DNA from: Eubacterium ramulus ATCC 29099
GTDB taxonomy: Bacteria; Bacillota; Clostridia; Lachnospirales; Lachnospiraceae
Direction: 5' to 3'
Assembly (NCBI RefSeq): GCF_000469345.1
Contig: NZ_KI271082.1
Coordinates: forward strand, 1 to 46,020
DNA length: 46,020 bases
Position numbers and translations under genes: made by a program. The first letter of the stretch is position 1. Every line of letters starts with the position of its first letter. Under the pieces are notes generated by a model that worked only from the letters and a program-made list of their open reading frames with translations, was not told where the DNA came from and searched no databases. This document shows, one piece after another, positions 1-8,493 of this stretch.

Positions 1-29
1 TCGTGTTTCTTACTTAATCCGAAATCCAT
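1..29 (-). CDS. 5' end of a gene, probably acyl-CoA dehydrogenase (partial)
   Basis: Only the first nine codons lie in the window (MDFGLSKKH), read leftwards from an ATG at 29. A GGAGG at 41-45 (minus strand) lies 11 bases upstream, so the start is well supported. The beginning MDF-L-K resembles the N-terminus of bacterial acyl-CoA dehydrogenases such as butyryl-CoA dehydrogenase, but nine residues cannot prove this. A sigma-54 promoter at 187-203 points at it, so it is probably the first gene of a sigma-54-controlled operon running off the left edge. Confidence 0.45.
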
Positions 30-186
30 TTTTTACTTTTCCTCCATAGTTATTATAGTTTCGTGATCGTCTCTTAGAATTACGTCCTGCATTCATGCGG
101 AGCTTTATCATAGTACCCAAACCCCCATTTGAGCTTAAAAAAAGCCCGATGAATCGCTTAGGTTTCCAAGAGGTTACCTAATACAT

Positions 187-203
187 TGCAATAATCGTGC
201 CAA
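187..203 (-). promoter_or_regulatory. sigma-54 (-24/-12) promoter
   Basis: The minus strand reads TTGGCACGATTATTGCA, matching the RpoN consensus TGGCACG-N4-TTGCA with correct spacing between GG and GC. It points left towards the gene starting at 29, leaving a leader of roughly 140 bases. It diverges from the enhancer-binding protein gene at 443. Confidence 0.87.
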
Positions 204-353
204 CTTTTAAAAGCCTTGATTTATGCGGTTTACGCAAAAACACTGTTTATTTTTTAACACAATCAGCGTTTATACATGTTTAATTTTCCTACACTTTTCT
301 ACATTTTATTTGCTTTTTCCACACATATGTGTCATACTGATTCTGAAAAACAT

Positions 354-370
354 GTCATGCATTGCATGAC
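354..370. promoter_or_regulatory. Inverted repeat, probable activator site 1
   Basis: Perfect 7-bp arms GTCATGC / GCATGAC separated by 3 bases. It lies about 150 bp upstream of the sigma-54 promoter and just before the activator gene, where upstream activator sequences of enhancer-binding proteins usually lie. The factor that binds is inferred from position. Confidence 0.5.
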
Positions 371-383
371 TTGCATCTCACAG

Positions 384-405
384 CAAGAATGCCAATGCAT
401 TCTTG
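384..405. promoter_or_regulatory. Inverted repeat, probable activator site 2
   Basis: Perfect 9-bp arms CAAGAATGC / GCATTCTTG around CAAT, about 30 bp (three helical turns) from the 354-370 palindrome centre to centre. Both share the half-site element ATGC. Two phased palindromes are typical of enhancer sites for sigma-54 activators. It also overlaps the leader of the activator gene, so autoregulation is possible. Confidence 0.5.
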
Positions 406-442
406 AATTTAACCTTTCTCACTACCCAAAAGAGGATTTTAA

Positions 443-1942
443 ATGAAACTTTCAAGATTATTATTAGACGCATTGGAAACTTTTCCAAATTTTATCATTA
501 TAGATAAAAATGCAACCATTGTTTATCTGAATGAATCCTATGCCAGTCTCCTTGGTATTCCGCGGGAACAGGCCATCGGACAGCCTGTCACCGATGTGAT
601 TCCCAAAACCCGCATGGTTGAAGTATTGAAATCCGGCAAACCGGACATCGGACACCTGATGACTCTTTATGACCATTCCCAGAAGAAAAATGTGACAGTT
701 GCCTGCAATCGCATGCCGATTTTTCAAAATGGCCAGGTCATTGGTGCTGCTGCCGTAACAATCATGCAGGATGTCCTTCCCACAGTCACACAACTGAATC
801 GTGAACTTTCTGCTGTCCGCAAAGAAAATGAATTCTACCGGCACGAATTAAACATGCTGCAGAATCATTTTGACAGCCTGAACCGCATCATCGGTCACTC
901 TCCTGCTTTGCTTGAGATCAAACAGACCATTTCGGATTATGCTGCATCAGATCTGCCAATCCTGATCACAGGAGAAACCGGTGTCGGCAAGGAATTATTT
1001 GCAAAAGCCATTCACGAAATGAGTCCGCGCAAATTCCATCCTTATATAAAAATCAACTGTGCCGCTATTCCTACCGAACTGCTGGAATCAGAATTATTCG
1101 GATACGAACCGGGTGCTTTTTCCGGTGCATCCAAAAACGGAAAACCCGGTAAATTCGAGTTAGCCAACCACGGTACGATCCTGTTGGATGAAATCGGTGA
1201 AATGCCACAGACACTCCAGAGCAAATTGCTGCGCGTCCTTCAGGAACAGGAGTTTGAACGAATCGGCGGTATCAATACGATCAAGGTCAATGTAAGAATC
1301 ATCTGCTGTACAAACCAGGATCTGCAACAGCTGATACAGACAAAACATTTTCGCAGCGACCTTTATTATCGTATCAACACCGTAGAATTAAAAATCCCGC
1401 CACTCCGAAACCGAAAAAAAGATATTGCTGAACTGACCGATTATTTTATTCAAAAATATAATGCCGAACATGATACACACGTCATTTCCATTGACACGGA
1501 TGTTCTGCAACTCTTCCAGACTTACGACTGGCCGGGAAATGTCCGGGAACTGGAGCACATTGTAGAACGCCTGTGCACCATCAACAACAACCGTACCATT
1601 ACGATGAAAAGCTGCGGTTTCTTAAAAGAGCTGGTTCAGCAGTCTGTTCATGCAAATGCAGATGTTCCCTCATCCATTGCTTCAGATCAGTCCAGCTCAC
1701 ACGCCTTGTGGAATGCAAACCCTGCTGATTCTGCTGCGCAGCACGATTCCACTGCTTCTGCCCCGACAACCGGTGAAGTATCCTGGAAGGATCTGTCCCG
1801 TAAAATCCAGAACACAGAAAAAGAGGCTATCATCCAGGCACTGCTGCAGACAAACGGAAACAAGGCAAAGGCCGCACGGCTGCTGAATATTGACCGGTCA
1901 TCACTGTACTATAAATTAAAAAAATACAATATTACGGAATAA
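443..1942 (+). CDS. Sigma-54-dependent transcriptional activator (PAS, AAA+, Fis HTH)
   Basis: 499-residue enhancer-binding protein. Residues about 10-110 form a PAS-like sensor domain, 120-145 a coiled linker, 150-380 the AAA+ domain with Walker A GETGVGKE (177-184) and Walker B ILLDE (246-250), and about 455-499 a Fis-type helix-turn-helix. The sigma-54-contacting loop reads GAFSGA (224-229) instead of the usual GAFTGA; serine is a conservative change. No response-regulator receiver domain is present, so the PAS domain probably senses a small molecule directly. The gene diverges from a perfect sigma-54 promoter (187-203), with two palindromes between them, so its main target is probably the acyl-CoA-dehydrogenase-like gene off the left edge. 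AGGAGG-like bases at 432-436 support the start. Confidence 0.93.
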   Translation: MKLSRLLLDALETFPNFIIIDKNATIVYLNESYASLLGIPREQAIGQPVTDVIPKTRMVEVLKSGKPDIGHLMTLYDHSQKKNVTVACNRMPIFQNGQVIGAAAVTIMQDVLPTVTQLNRELSAVRKENEFYRHELNMLQNHFDSLNRIIGHSPALLEIKQTISDYAASDLPILITGETGVGKELFAKAIHEMSPRKFHPYIKINCAAIPTELLESELFGYEPGAFSGASKNGKPGKFELANHGTILLDEIGEMPQTLQSKLLRVLQEQEFERIGGINTIKVNVRIICCTNQDLQQLIQTKHFRSDLYYRINTVELKIPPLRNRKKDIAELTDYFIQKYNAEHDTHVISIDTDVLQLFQTYDWPGNVRELEHIVERLCTINNNRTITMKSCGFLKELVQQSVHANADVPSSIASDQSSSHALWNANPADSAAQHDSTASAPTTGEVSWKDLSRKIQNTEKEAIIQALLQTNGNKAKAARLLNIDRSSLYYKLKKYNITE

Positions 1943-2083
1943 AACTACTTCAAAACCATATTTATATGGTATCATGTAAATGAAATCTATGTGTTATTCA
2001 TATATGTTTGATGTAGATGTAACATATATTTGCGTTTAATGTTAACGCATAAGTATGTTTGTTTTTACTGGAAGGAGGCTCCC

Positions 2084-3691
2084 ATGGGCGTCTATTTAAA
2101 CAGCACATCACCTTTTTATTTATACAAAAGTGAAACGAAAAAGACATATTTTATAGACAAAAGTCTGCTTCTGGAGCAATTATTTCCATTGGTAAAAACC
2201 GGGAATTCCCATATCTGTATTACCAGACCCCGCAGATTCGGAAAAACCATTATGGCAAATATGATAGGTACATTTTTCGGAAAAGGATGTTCCGCCGATA
2301 CCATTTTCAATGGCTCTAAAATTGCTGCCAATACAGAATATAACGCACATATAAATCAGTATAATACCATTTTCATTGATTTCAGTGAGATGCCGGAAGA
2401 CTGTAACAACTATCAGCAGTACATTCACCGTATCCGTAAAAATCTAAAAGACGATTTATGTATTGCATATGCCAATTTAAATCTGGATTCTCAGGATGCT
2501 GTCTGGGATCTGCTGCGCAAAATTTTTGAACGTACCGGAGAACGTTTTATTTTTGTTTTGGATGAATGGGATTGTATTTTCCATAAAGCGTTTATTACCG
2601 ACACAGACAAGCAACAGTATATTTCTTTTCTGAGCAATCTGTTAAAAGACCGCCCTTATGTTTTGCTTTCCTATATGACAGGTATTCTACCGATAGCAAA
2701 ATACTCCAGCGGTTCTGAATTGAACATGTTTCTGGAATATACAATGGCTTCTGAAGAACGTTTTTCTGCGGATTTTGGTTTTACAGAAACGGAAACGGAT
2801 CTTTTATATAACCGATATATTAATTGTACCGAAAATCCACAGATCACCCGGGAGGGCTTGCGTTTCTGGTATGATGGATATCAGACAAAATCCGGTGAAA
2901 AACTGTACAATCCACGATCTGTTGTCGCTGCCCTTTCCAATAATAATCTTGGAAATTACTGGACAAGTTCGGGACCATATGACGAAATTTATTATTACAT
3001 TGAAAATAATATTGATGATGTGCGCACCGATCTGGCACTTATGGTTTCCGGTGAAAAAGTTCCCGCAAAAATACGGGAATATGCTGCCACATCCATGAAT
3101 CTCTCAACCCGTGATGAGATTTTTTCTGCCATGGTTGTTTATGGATTTTTAAGTTATGCAGACGGACAGATCTGTATTCCAAACAAAGAATTGATGGATA
3201 AATTTGATGATATGCTGATGAAAGAATCCTCTTTCGGTTATGTGTATCGACTGGCAAAAGAATCTGCCCGGATGTTATCCGCGACATTATCCGGAGACAC
3301 CGACACGATGACTTCTATTTTGGAATATGCACATAACACGGAAAGTCCACTGCTGGCTTATAACCATGAAACAGAACTGACTGCTGTTATAAATCTAATT
3401 TACCTCGCTGCCAGGGACAAATATCGGGTAGAACGCGAAGACAAAGCCGGTATCGGATATGTAGATTTTATCTTTTATCCTTACAATCCAAAAGATACCT
3501 GTCTGATCCTTGAATTGAAAGTAGATCATTCTGCAGATGATGCTATTCAGCAGATCATTGACCGCAAATATGCACTCCGGTTTTTGGGGAAAACTGCTGA
3601 AAAGCAGAAATACACCGGCGATATATTGGCAGTTGGAATTGGCTATGATAAAGAAACAAAAAAGCACGAGTGTAAAGTTATGAAATTGTAA
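2084..3691 (+). CDS. AAA-ATPase-like protein with C-terminal PD-(D/E)XK nuclease-like domain
   Basis: 535 residues from the ATG at 2084, which follows GGAAGGAGG; the reading frame opens upstream but without a ribosome site. The N-terminal half has an AAA-ATPase-like domain with the Walker A variant RPRRFGKT and Walker B-like FVLDEWD. The C-terminus has a PD-(D/E)XK-type core (VDFIFYP ... LILELKV). This two-domain family is common and often multicopy in gut Clostridia and Bacteroidetes; its role is unknown. It stands alone, separated from its neighbours by repeats. A possible link to DNA processing or mobile DNA is inference only. Confidence 0.85.
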   Translation: MGVYLNSTSPFYLYKSETKKTYFIDKSLLLEQLFPLVKTGNSHICITRPRRFGKTIMANMIGTFFGKGCSADTIFNGSKIAANTEYNAHINQYNTIFIDFSEMPEDCNNYQQYIHRIRKNLKDDLCIAYANLNLDSQDAVWDLLRKIFERTGERFIFVLDEWDCIFHKAFITDTDKQQYISFLSNLLKDRPYVLLSYMTGILPIAKYSSGSELNMFLEYTMASEERFSADFGFTETETDLLYNRYINCTENPQITREGLRFWYDGYQTKSGEKLYNPRSVVAALSNNNLGNYWTSSGPYDEIYYYIENNIDDVRTDLALMVSGEKVPAKIREYAATSMNLSTRDEIFSAMVVYGFLSYADGQICIPNKELMDKFDDMLMKESSFGYVYRLAKESARMLSATLSGDTDTMTSILEYAHNTESPLLAYNHETELTAVINLIYLAARDKYRVEREDKAGIGYVDFIFYPYNPKDTCLILELKVDHSADDAIQQIIDRKYALRFLGKTAEKQKYTGDILAVGIGYDKETKKHECKVMKL

Positions 3692-3709
3692 ATTCCGTAT
3701 ATTGATAAA

Positions 3710-3772
3710 GAAAATGTGGTATTTTTCCTAAGCGGACGATTGTTAGCCGCGAAAGTAAAATACCACATTTTC
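3710..3772. repeat. Family B stem-loop, copy 1 (terminator-like)
   Basis: Perfect 16-bp arms (3710-3725 and 3757-3772) around a 31-base loop that contains CGATTGTTAGC flanked by pairing bases GCGG / CCGC. It lies between the convergent genes ending at 3691 and 3863 and can serve both as a terminator. The loop has the same length and core as copy 2 at 8494-8560, although the outer arms differ in sequence. Confidence 0.75.
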
Positions 3773-3776
3773 GTGT

Positions 3777-3847
3777 AAAGCGGACATTCGCAATCCGCTT
3801 TCGCTACTTGCTCATGAACGCAGTCGCTTTGCTTATTCTGCGTTCAT
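3777..3847 (+). repeat. Family A repeat, copy 1 (two tandem hairpins)
   Basis: Hairpin 1 pairs AAAGCGGA (3777-3784) with TCCGCTTT (3794-3801); hairpin 2 pairs ATGAACGCA (3814-3822) with TGCGTTCAT (3839-3847). Near-identical copies lie at 27035-27101 (opposite strand) and 38135-38201. The layout resembles REP/BIME-type dispersed palindromes. Confidence 0.8.
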
Positions 3848-3862
3848 ATATTAAAGTAATTT

Positions 3863-5275
3863 TTATGACACTTTTCCAATACGTTTCAGATAAATCTTTG
3901 TCTCACTGACAACCACACCACTCAGTGCCACCAGTGCGATCAGGTTCGGGATCGCCATCAGTCCATTAAAGATATCCGCAATGGTCCATACAGCAGAAAC
4001 TGTCATGTACGGTCCGATAAATACTGCCAAAATGTATAACCAACGATAACCTTTGACTACTTTCTGATTTCCATTGGATAAATACTCCAGACATTTTTCA
4101 CTGTAATAATCCCATCCGAGAATCGTCGTAAATGCAAAGAACACCAGACAGATCATCAGAATAAAAGATGAAAGCTGTTCCGGGAACGGTAATGTCATCT
4201 GGAATGCTTTTGTAGTAACTGCCACACCTTCCAGACCGATATTCCATGTACCTGCAATTACGATAGAAAGACCAGTCATTGTACAGATTACGATTGTATC
4301 GATGAATGTTCCCAGCATAGAAATCAGACCCTGCTGTCCCGGAGAATCGGTCAGTGCTGCTGCTGCTGCGATCGGTGCACTACCAAGACCTGCCTCATTG
4401 GAGAAAATACCACGGGCAATACCTTTCTGCATTGCCATCAATACAGCTCCCAGTGCTCCACCTGCTGCTGCCCGCAGACCAAACGCACTCTCAATAATTG
4501 TCCTGAACGCTCCCGGAATCTCTCCGAGATGTGTCAACAGAATGATTAATACAACAACTACATATGCAACTGCCATAAACGGCACAACAACCTGTGAAAC
4601 ACTGGAAATACGTTTGATGCCACCGATAACTACCAGTGCGACACAGATAGATAACAATACACCTGCGATTACAACTGTCCAGGAATAATTCATTCCAAAC
4701 ATATGCACAGTCCATGTTTTATCCGGATCAAAAAATGTCTGTACGGCATTTGTGATACCATTGATCTGTGTAAATGTTCCGATACCAAACAAACCTACAC
4801 AGACACCGAAAAACGCAAAAATCTTTGCCAGCCATCTCCACTTTGGTCCCATACCTTTTTCAATGTAGTAGAACGGGCCACCCACAATATGACCATCCTC
4901 TGCAACGGTACGATATTTCACTGCCAGCAGACACTCCGCATATTTGGTAGCCATACCTACAAATGCAGCTACCCACATCCAAAATAACGCACCCGGACCT
5001 CCGGCTACCAGCGCGGTTGCAACACCGACGATATTACCGGTACCGATGGTTGCGGACAATGCAGTACATAATGCTGCGAAACTGGATACTTCTCCGCTGT
5101 CACCACTTTTTTCATTTACAAAAAGTTCCTTGATTGCACGTGGCAGAAGCCGGATCTGCAGACCTTTGACTCTTATGGTCAAAAATACACCGACTGCCAG
5201 AATGAGGACGATCAGGGGAACGCCCCATACAAAACCGTCGATTGATGTAAGAATTTGATTAAATAATTTTGCCAT
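3863..5275 (-). CDS. AGCS-family sodium:alanine/glycine symporter (riboswitch-controlled)
   Basis: 470-residue polytopic membrane protein of the alanine-or-glycine:cation symporter family, with the family signature GTGNIVGVATAL early in the protein and about ten hydrophobic segments. It starts at an ATG preceded by GGGAGAG. A glycine riboswitch followed by an intrinsic terminator lies directly upstream, so glycine is the likely substrate and expression responds to intracellular glycine. It probably brings glycine into the cell with sodium. A paralogue at 7089-8465 lacks the riboswitch. Confidence 0.93.
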   Translation of the reverse strand: MAKLFNQILTSIDGFVWGVPLIVLILAVGVFLTIRVKGLQIRLLPRAIKELFVNEKSGDSGEVSSFAALCTALSATIGTGNIVGVATALVAGGPGALFWMWVAAFVGMATKYAECLLAVKYRTVAEDGHIVGGPFYYIEKGMGPKWRWLAKIFAFFGVCVGLFGIGTFTQINGITNAVQTFFDPDKTWTVHMFGMNYSWTVVIAGVLLSICVALVVIGGIKRISSVSQVVVPFMAVAYVVVVLIILLTHLGEIPGAFRTIIESAFGLRAAAGGALGAVLMAMQKGIARGIFSNEAGLGSAPIAAAAALTDSPGQQGLISMLGTFIDTIVICTMTGLSIVIAGTWNIGLEGVAVTTKAFQMTLPFPEQLSSFILMICLVFFAFTTILGWDYYSEKCLEYLSNGNQKVVKGYRWLYILAVFIGPYMTVSAVWTIADIFNGLMAIPNLIALVALSGVVVSETKIYLKRIGKVS

Positions 5276-5289
5276 TTTCTTCTCTCCCT

Positions 5290-5326
5290 TTTTATATAAA
5301 AAATAAGGCTGATAAACTATCAGCCT
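5290..5326 (-). terminator. Intrinsic terminator of the glycine riboswitch expression platform
   Basis: Minus-strand stem AGGCTGATA / TATCAGCCT (arms 5318-5326 and 5306-5314, loop of 3) followed by TTATTTTTT. It lies between the aptamer and the symporter ribosome site, so the switch probably acts by premature termination. Confidence 0.85.
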
Positions 5327-5351
5327 CTAAAGAGTAGAACATGCATATATT

Positions 5352-5490
5352 GTGGTATGCTCTGTCCTTTTGCCTGAGAGATAAGCGGTTATAACCTGAA
5401 AGGAGCGATCCATACGATACGCACAGATCATCCGATCACTTAACCGCGACACCTTCGGCGCTTCGCATATGCGAAGACTCTCCAGAGTGA
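5352..5490 (-). ncRNA. Glycine riboswitch (single aptamer)
   Basis: On the minus strand the conserved glycine-aptamer blocks appear in order: GGAGAG near 5482, GCCGAAGG near 5455, then CTCTCAGGCAAAAGGACAGA at 5361-5380. One complete aptamer is visible, with a long P3 arm between the second and third blocks. It heads the transcript of the AGCS symporter and is followed by a terminator. No second complete aptamer is seen, so this looks like a singlet type. Confidence 0.92.
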
Positions 5491-5545
5491 ACTTGTCTGC
5501 GATGCCAAAAATATGCATCTGATTGCAACAACAAATCCGTATAAG

Positions 5546-5574
5546 AGCATATCACAGGTTTTTGCAATATGCAA
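5546..5574 (-). promoter_or_regulatory. Promoter of the glycine riboswitch/symporter transcript
   Basis: Minus strand TTGCAT (5569-5574), 17-base spacer, TATGCT (5546-5551). This puts the start near 5539, about 50 bases before the aptamer. The remaining DNA up to 5778 shows no gene or clear structure. Confidence 0.55.
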
Positions 5575-5778
5575 GCTTTTTTCTTTATACAACGTACATT
5601 TGTCTTTGCTTGATGAGCATTCGATACATCTTATGCTTTTCAGATCTTATAAACAGGTTCGACTTGAACTTGCATCATGCTTCCTGTCAGTATACAATAT
5701 CTGTAACTGATAATATCTTCTGAATAAAATAATAAAAAATTTCAGAATAAAAAATAGTTATTTATGAGGTGAAACATT

Positions 5779-6807
5779 ATGAAACAAATTACATTAGGAT
5801 CCACCGGCATCCAGACACCACAAAATGCCTTTGGTGCATTACCAATCCAGCGTGTATCCACGGAAGAAGCAGTCAAAATCCTGCATCGTGCTTACGAAGG
5901 TGGCATGACATTTTTTGACACTGCCCGTGCCTACAGCGACAGCGAAGAAAAAATGGGAGAAGCGTTCGGACACATGCGCAATAAAATTTATATTGCCACC
6001 AAAACAGCCGCAACGACTCCGGATGAATTCTGGCGTCAGTTAGAAACATCCCTGCACTTACTTCGGACAGACTATCTGGATCTGTACCAGTTCCACTGTG
6101 TCAACCAGTGTTACCGCCCGGAAGACGGAACAGGAATGTATGAATGTATGCTGAAAGCAAAAGAACAAGGGATGATCCGCCACATCGGTGTCACTGCACA
6201 CAAGATCGGTATCGCAGAAGAATGTGTCGCTTCCGGTCTGTACGAAACCATGCAGTTCCCGTTCAGCTATCTTTCCTCTGTACAGGAACTTCATCTGGTA
6301 GAAGCCTGTTCCAGACAGAACATGGGATTTATTGCCATGAAAGGACTGGCTGGAGGGCTGATCCACAACTCCAAAGCTGCCATGGCTTACATGACACAGT
6401 TTGATAATGTTCTGCCAATCTGGGGAATCCAGAAAATATCCGAACTGGAAGAATGGCTCTCTTATATGGAAAATACCCCTTCCATGGATGAAGAAATTTC
6501 TGCTTATATCGAAAAAGAAAAACTGGAACTGACCGGTGATTTCTGCCGTGGCTGCGGTTACTGTATGCCATGTCCTGCTGGCATTATGATCAATCAGTGT
6601 GCCCGCATGTCCCTCATGCTGCGCCGCGCACCGAGTGCCGGCTGGCTGACTCCGCAGATGCAGGAAGAAATGAAAAAAATTGAGAACTGTCTGGAATGTG
6701 GCCAGTGCATAAAAAAATGTCCATATGAACTGAATACCCCGGAACTTCTGAAGAAGAATTATGAGGATTACAAAAAAGTCCTTGCCGGAGAAGTATCTGT
6801 AAATTAG
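5779..6807 (+). CDS. Aldo/keto reductase with C-terminal [4Fe-4S] ferredoxin domain
   Basis: 342 residues. The N-terminal 230 form an aldo/keto reductase TIM barrel: FFDTARAYSDSE carries the catalytic Asp/Tyr pair, and TKTAA, YLDLYQFH and IGVTAH follow family positions. The C-terminal 100 residues carry CRGCGYCMPCPAGI and CLECGQCIKKCPY, enough cysteines for two [4Fe-4S] clusters. This fused subfamily is widespread in anaerobes and its physiological substrate is generally unknown; a ferredoxin-linked redox reaction is inferred. It is monocistronic with a strong terminator. The start follows GAGGTGAAAC. Confidence 0.9.
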   Translation: MKQITLGSTGIQTPQNAFGALPIQRVSTEEAVKILHRAYEGGMTFFDTARAYSDSEEKMGEAFGHMRNKIYIATKTAATTPDEFWRQLETSLHLLRTDYLDLYQFHCVNQCYRPEDGTGMYECMLKAKEQGMIRHIGVTAHKIGIAEECVASGLYETMQFPFSYLSSVQELHLVEACSRQNMGFIAMKGLAGGLIHNSKAAMAYMTQFDNVLPIWGIQKISELEEWLSYMENTPSMDEEISAYIEKEKLELTGDFCRGCGYCMPCPAGIMINQCARMSLMLRRAPSAGWLTPQMQEEMKKIENCLECGQCIKKCPYELNTPELLKKNYEDYKKVLAGEVSVN

Positions 6808-6811
6808 GAAA

Positions 6812-6852
6812 TGAGATTCCGAATGTAAACCGCATTCGGAATCTCGTTTTTT
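6812..6852 (+). terminator. Intrinsic terminator of the aldo/keto reductase gene
   Basis: Perfect 13-bp stem GAGATTCCGAATG / CATTCGGAATCTC (6813-6825 and 6833-6845), 7-base loop, then GTTTTTT. Confidence 0.92.
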
Positions 6853-6903
6853 ATCTCCGGCAGGATTGCAGAGACATTCTTGAATTTGCGAATGGCACGA
6901 GTA

Positions 6904-6948
6904 AACTATAGCATATAGTTTTTTGCTTTAAAGTTTCGCGCTTTAAAG
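6904..6948. promoter_or_regulatory. Pair of palindromes upstream of the second AGCS promoter
   Basis: AACTATA-GCA-TATAGTT (6904-6920), then CTTTAAAG-N7-CTTTAAAG (6926-6948). Both lie immediately upstream of the -35 box at 6951, the usual place for an activator site. The binding protein is unknown. Confidence 0.45.
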
Positions 6949-6950
6949 TG

Positions 6951-6979
6951 TTGATGTTTTCAGAGATATATGCTATACT
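6951..6979 (+). promoter_or_regulatory. Promoter of the second AGCS symporter
   Basis: TTGATG (6951-6956), 17-base spacer, TATACT (6974-6979). This gives a leader of about 100 bases before the ATG at 7089. Confidence 0.75.
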
Positions 6980-7088
6980 TGCCTTTATCATTTACTAATT
7001 ACAGATATGAAACAAAATCTGAACAGCTGATTTTCCGATGAAATACAAAACCGATTCATTATTTATCTGTAAAACTAAGGGGGACATT

Positions 7089-8465
7089 ATGACAACAATT
7101 ATTGAACTTGTGTACAACTTTTTATGGGGTGATCTGGTCACTCTTCCATTGCCCGGAGGCGGAACATTAGGTCTTCCGCTTCTCGTTATTTTACTGATTC
7201 CAACCGGAATCTACTTTACCATTCGGACAAAATTTCTGCCGATCCGCCTTTTTCCGGATATGGTTCGTGCCTTAAATGAAAAAAAAGACAAACACGGCGG
7301 TCTGTCTTCATTTCAGACACTGATCGTCTCCACGGCTACCCGCGTCGGCATGGGTAATCTGGTAGGTGTTGTGGCAGCTATCTCAGCCGGAGGTGCCGGT
7401 GCTGTATTCTGGATGTGGATCACCGCACTGCTTGGTTCTTCTACTGCTTTTATTGAAGGTACCCTGGCACAACTCCACAAAGAAAAAGATCCGCTCTATG
7501 GTGGATACCATGGCGGACCTGCTTATTATATGCATCATTTTTTTGCAAAAAGAAAAGACGGTACTTATCGCAAATACTCCGTACTTGCTGTACTTTTTGC
7601 AATTTCCGGCCTTATCTGCTGGTGCGGCATCAGTCAGGTGATCAGCAATTCTGTTACCTCTGCCTTTGAAAATGCATTTTCCATCCCGCCACTGGCAACG
7701 ACCATCATCCTTGTTGTTCTTGCTGCAATTATTGTACTTCGGAAAAATGCAACCGTAAAGGTTTTGGACATCATGGTTCCGATCATGGCATGTGCATACT
7801 TTATTTTTACTGTCATTATCATTCTTACACATCTCGGACAGATGCCGGACGTTTTTGCACGTATTTTCCAGGAAGCATTTGGTTTCCGCCAGGTTGCAGC
7901 CGGCGGTTTCGGTGCTGTATTAATGAATGGTGTAAAACGAGGACTGTTTTCCAATGAAGCCGGTTCCGGTTCTGCACCATGTGCGGCAGCTGCTGCCAAA
8001 AGCGATGACGCTGTTAAAATTGGTCTGGTACAGTCACTGGGCGTATTTATTGATACCATTGTGATTTGTACTTGTACTGCAATGATCCTGCTTCTCGTAC
8101 CACAGGAACTCACCAACGGACTTGTCGGCATGGATCTGCTGCAGTCTGCTATGCAGTACCACCTTGGAACATTTGGAACGATTTTTATCGCAGCTACCCT
8201 GGCAATGTTCAGTTTTTCCACCTTCATCGGAATTCTGTTCTATGCCCGCTCTAACGTAGCCTACCTGTTCGGAAATAAGTGGTGTTACCAGACTGCCTAC
8301 AAAATCGTGGCTCTTGTAATGCTCTTCATCGGAGGACTTGCAGCCTACACCACAGTATGGGATCTCGGTGACGTAGGTGTTGGCCTTATGACCATCTTCA
8401 ACCTGATCGCACTCTACCCGATGGGAGGACAGGCACTGAACGCCCTTCGGGACGCCGAAAAATAA
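7089..8465 (+). CDS. AGCS-family sodium:amino-acid symporter, second copy
   Basis: 458 residues starting at MTTIIELVYN, placed by AAGGGGGAC just upstream; the longer frame from 7038 has no ribosome site. It has the same family architecture as the 3863-5275 protein, including the N-terminal ITIRTK-like segment and the GVKRGLFSNEAG signature, but is clearly diverged. No glycine riboswitch precedes it; a sigma-70 promoter with upstream palindromes does. The substrate is probably alanine or another small neutral amino acid. Transcription ends at a long stem-loop (8494-8560). Confidence 0.92.
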   Translation: MTTIIELVYNFLWGDLVTLPLPGGGTLGLPLLVILLIPTGIYFTIRTKFLPIRLFPDMVRALNEKKDKHGGLSSFQTLIVSTATRVGMGNLVGVVAAISAGGAGAVFWMWITALLGSSTAFIEGTLAQLHKEKDPLYGGYHGGPAYYMHHFFAKRKDGTYRKYSVLAVLFAISGLICWCGISQVISNSVTSAFENAFSIPPLATTIILVVLAAIIVLRKNATVKVLDIMVPIMACAYFIFTVIIILTHLGQMPDVFARIFQEAFGFRQVAAGGFGAVLMNGVKRGLFSNEAGSGSAPCAAAAAKSDDAVKIGLVQSLGVFIDTIVICTCTAMILLLVPQELTNGLVGMDLLQSAMQYHLGTFGTIFIAATLAMFSFSTFIGILFYARSNVAYLFGNKWCYQTAYKIVALVMLFIGGLAAYTTVWDLGDVGVGLMTIFNLIALYPMGGQALNALRDAEK

Positions 8466-8493
8466 TAAATGGCTGTTGTACTTTTATTTTAAA

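Noticed and set aside
3777-3847. Family A repeat as a tRNA or other structured RNA gene
   Set aside because: No tRNA-like fold or A/B boxes; three dispersed copies, one inside a pseudogene, fit a repeat better. No tRNA or rRNA was seen anywhere in the window.
6892-6910. TGGCACGA, a perfect -24 element, near a partial copy of the CATTCTTGAATTT seen at 398-410
   Set aside because: There is no TTGC at the -12 position; the sequence there is AACTATA. The repeated half-site is probably chance.
7000-7088. Second glycine riboswitch upstream of the second AGCS gene
   Set aside because: None of the conserved aptamer blocks (GCCGAAGG, CTCTCAGGCAAAAGGAC) is present.
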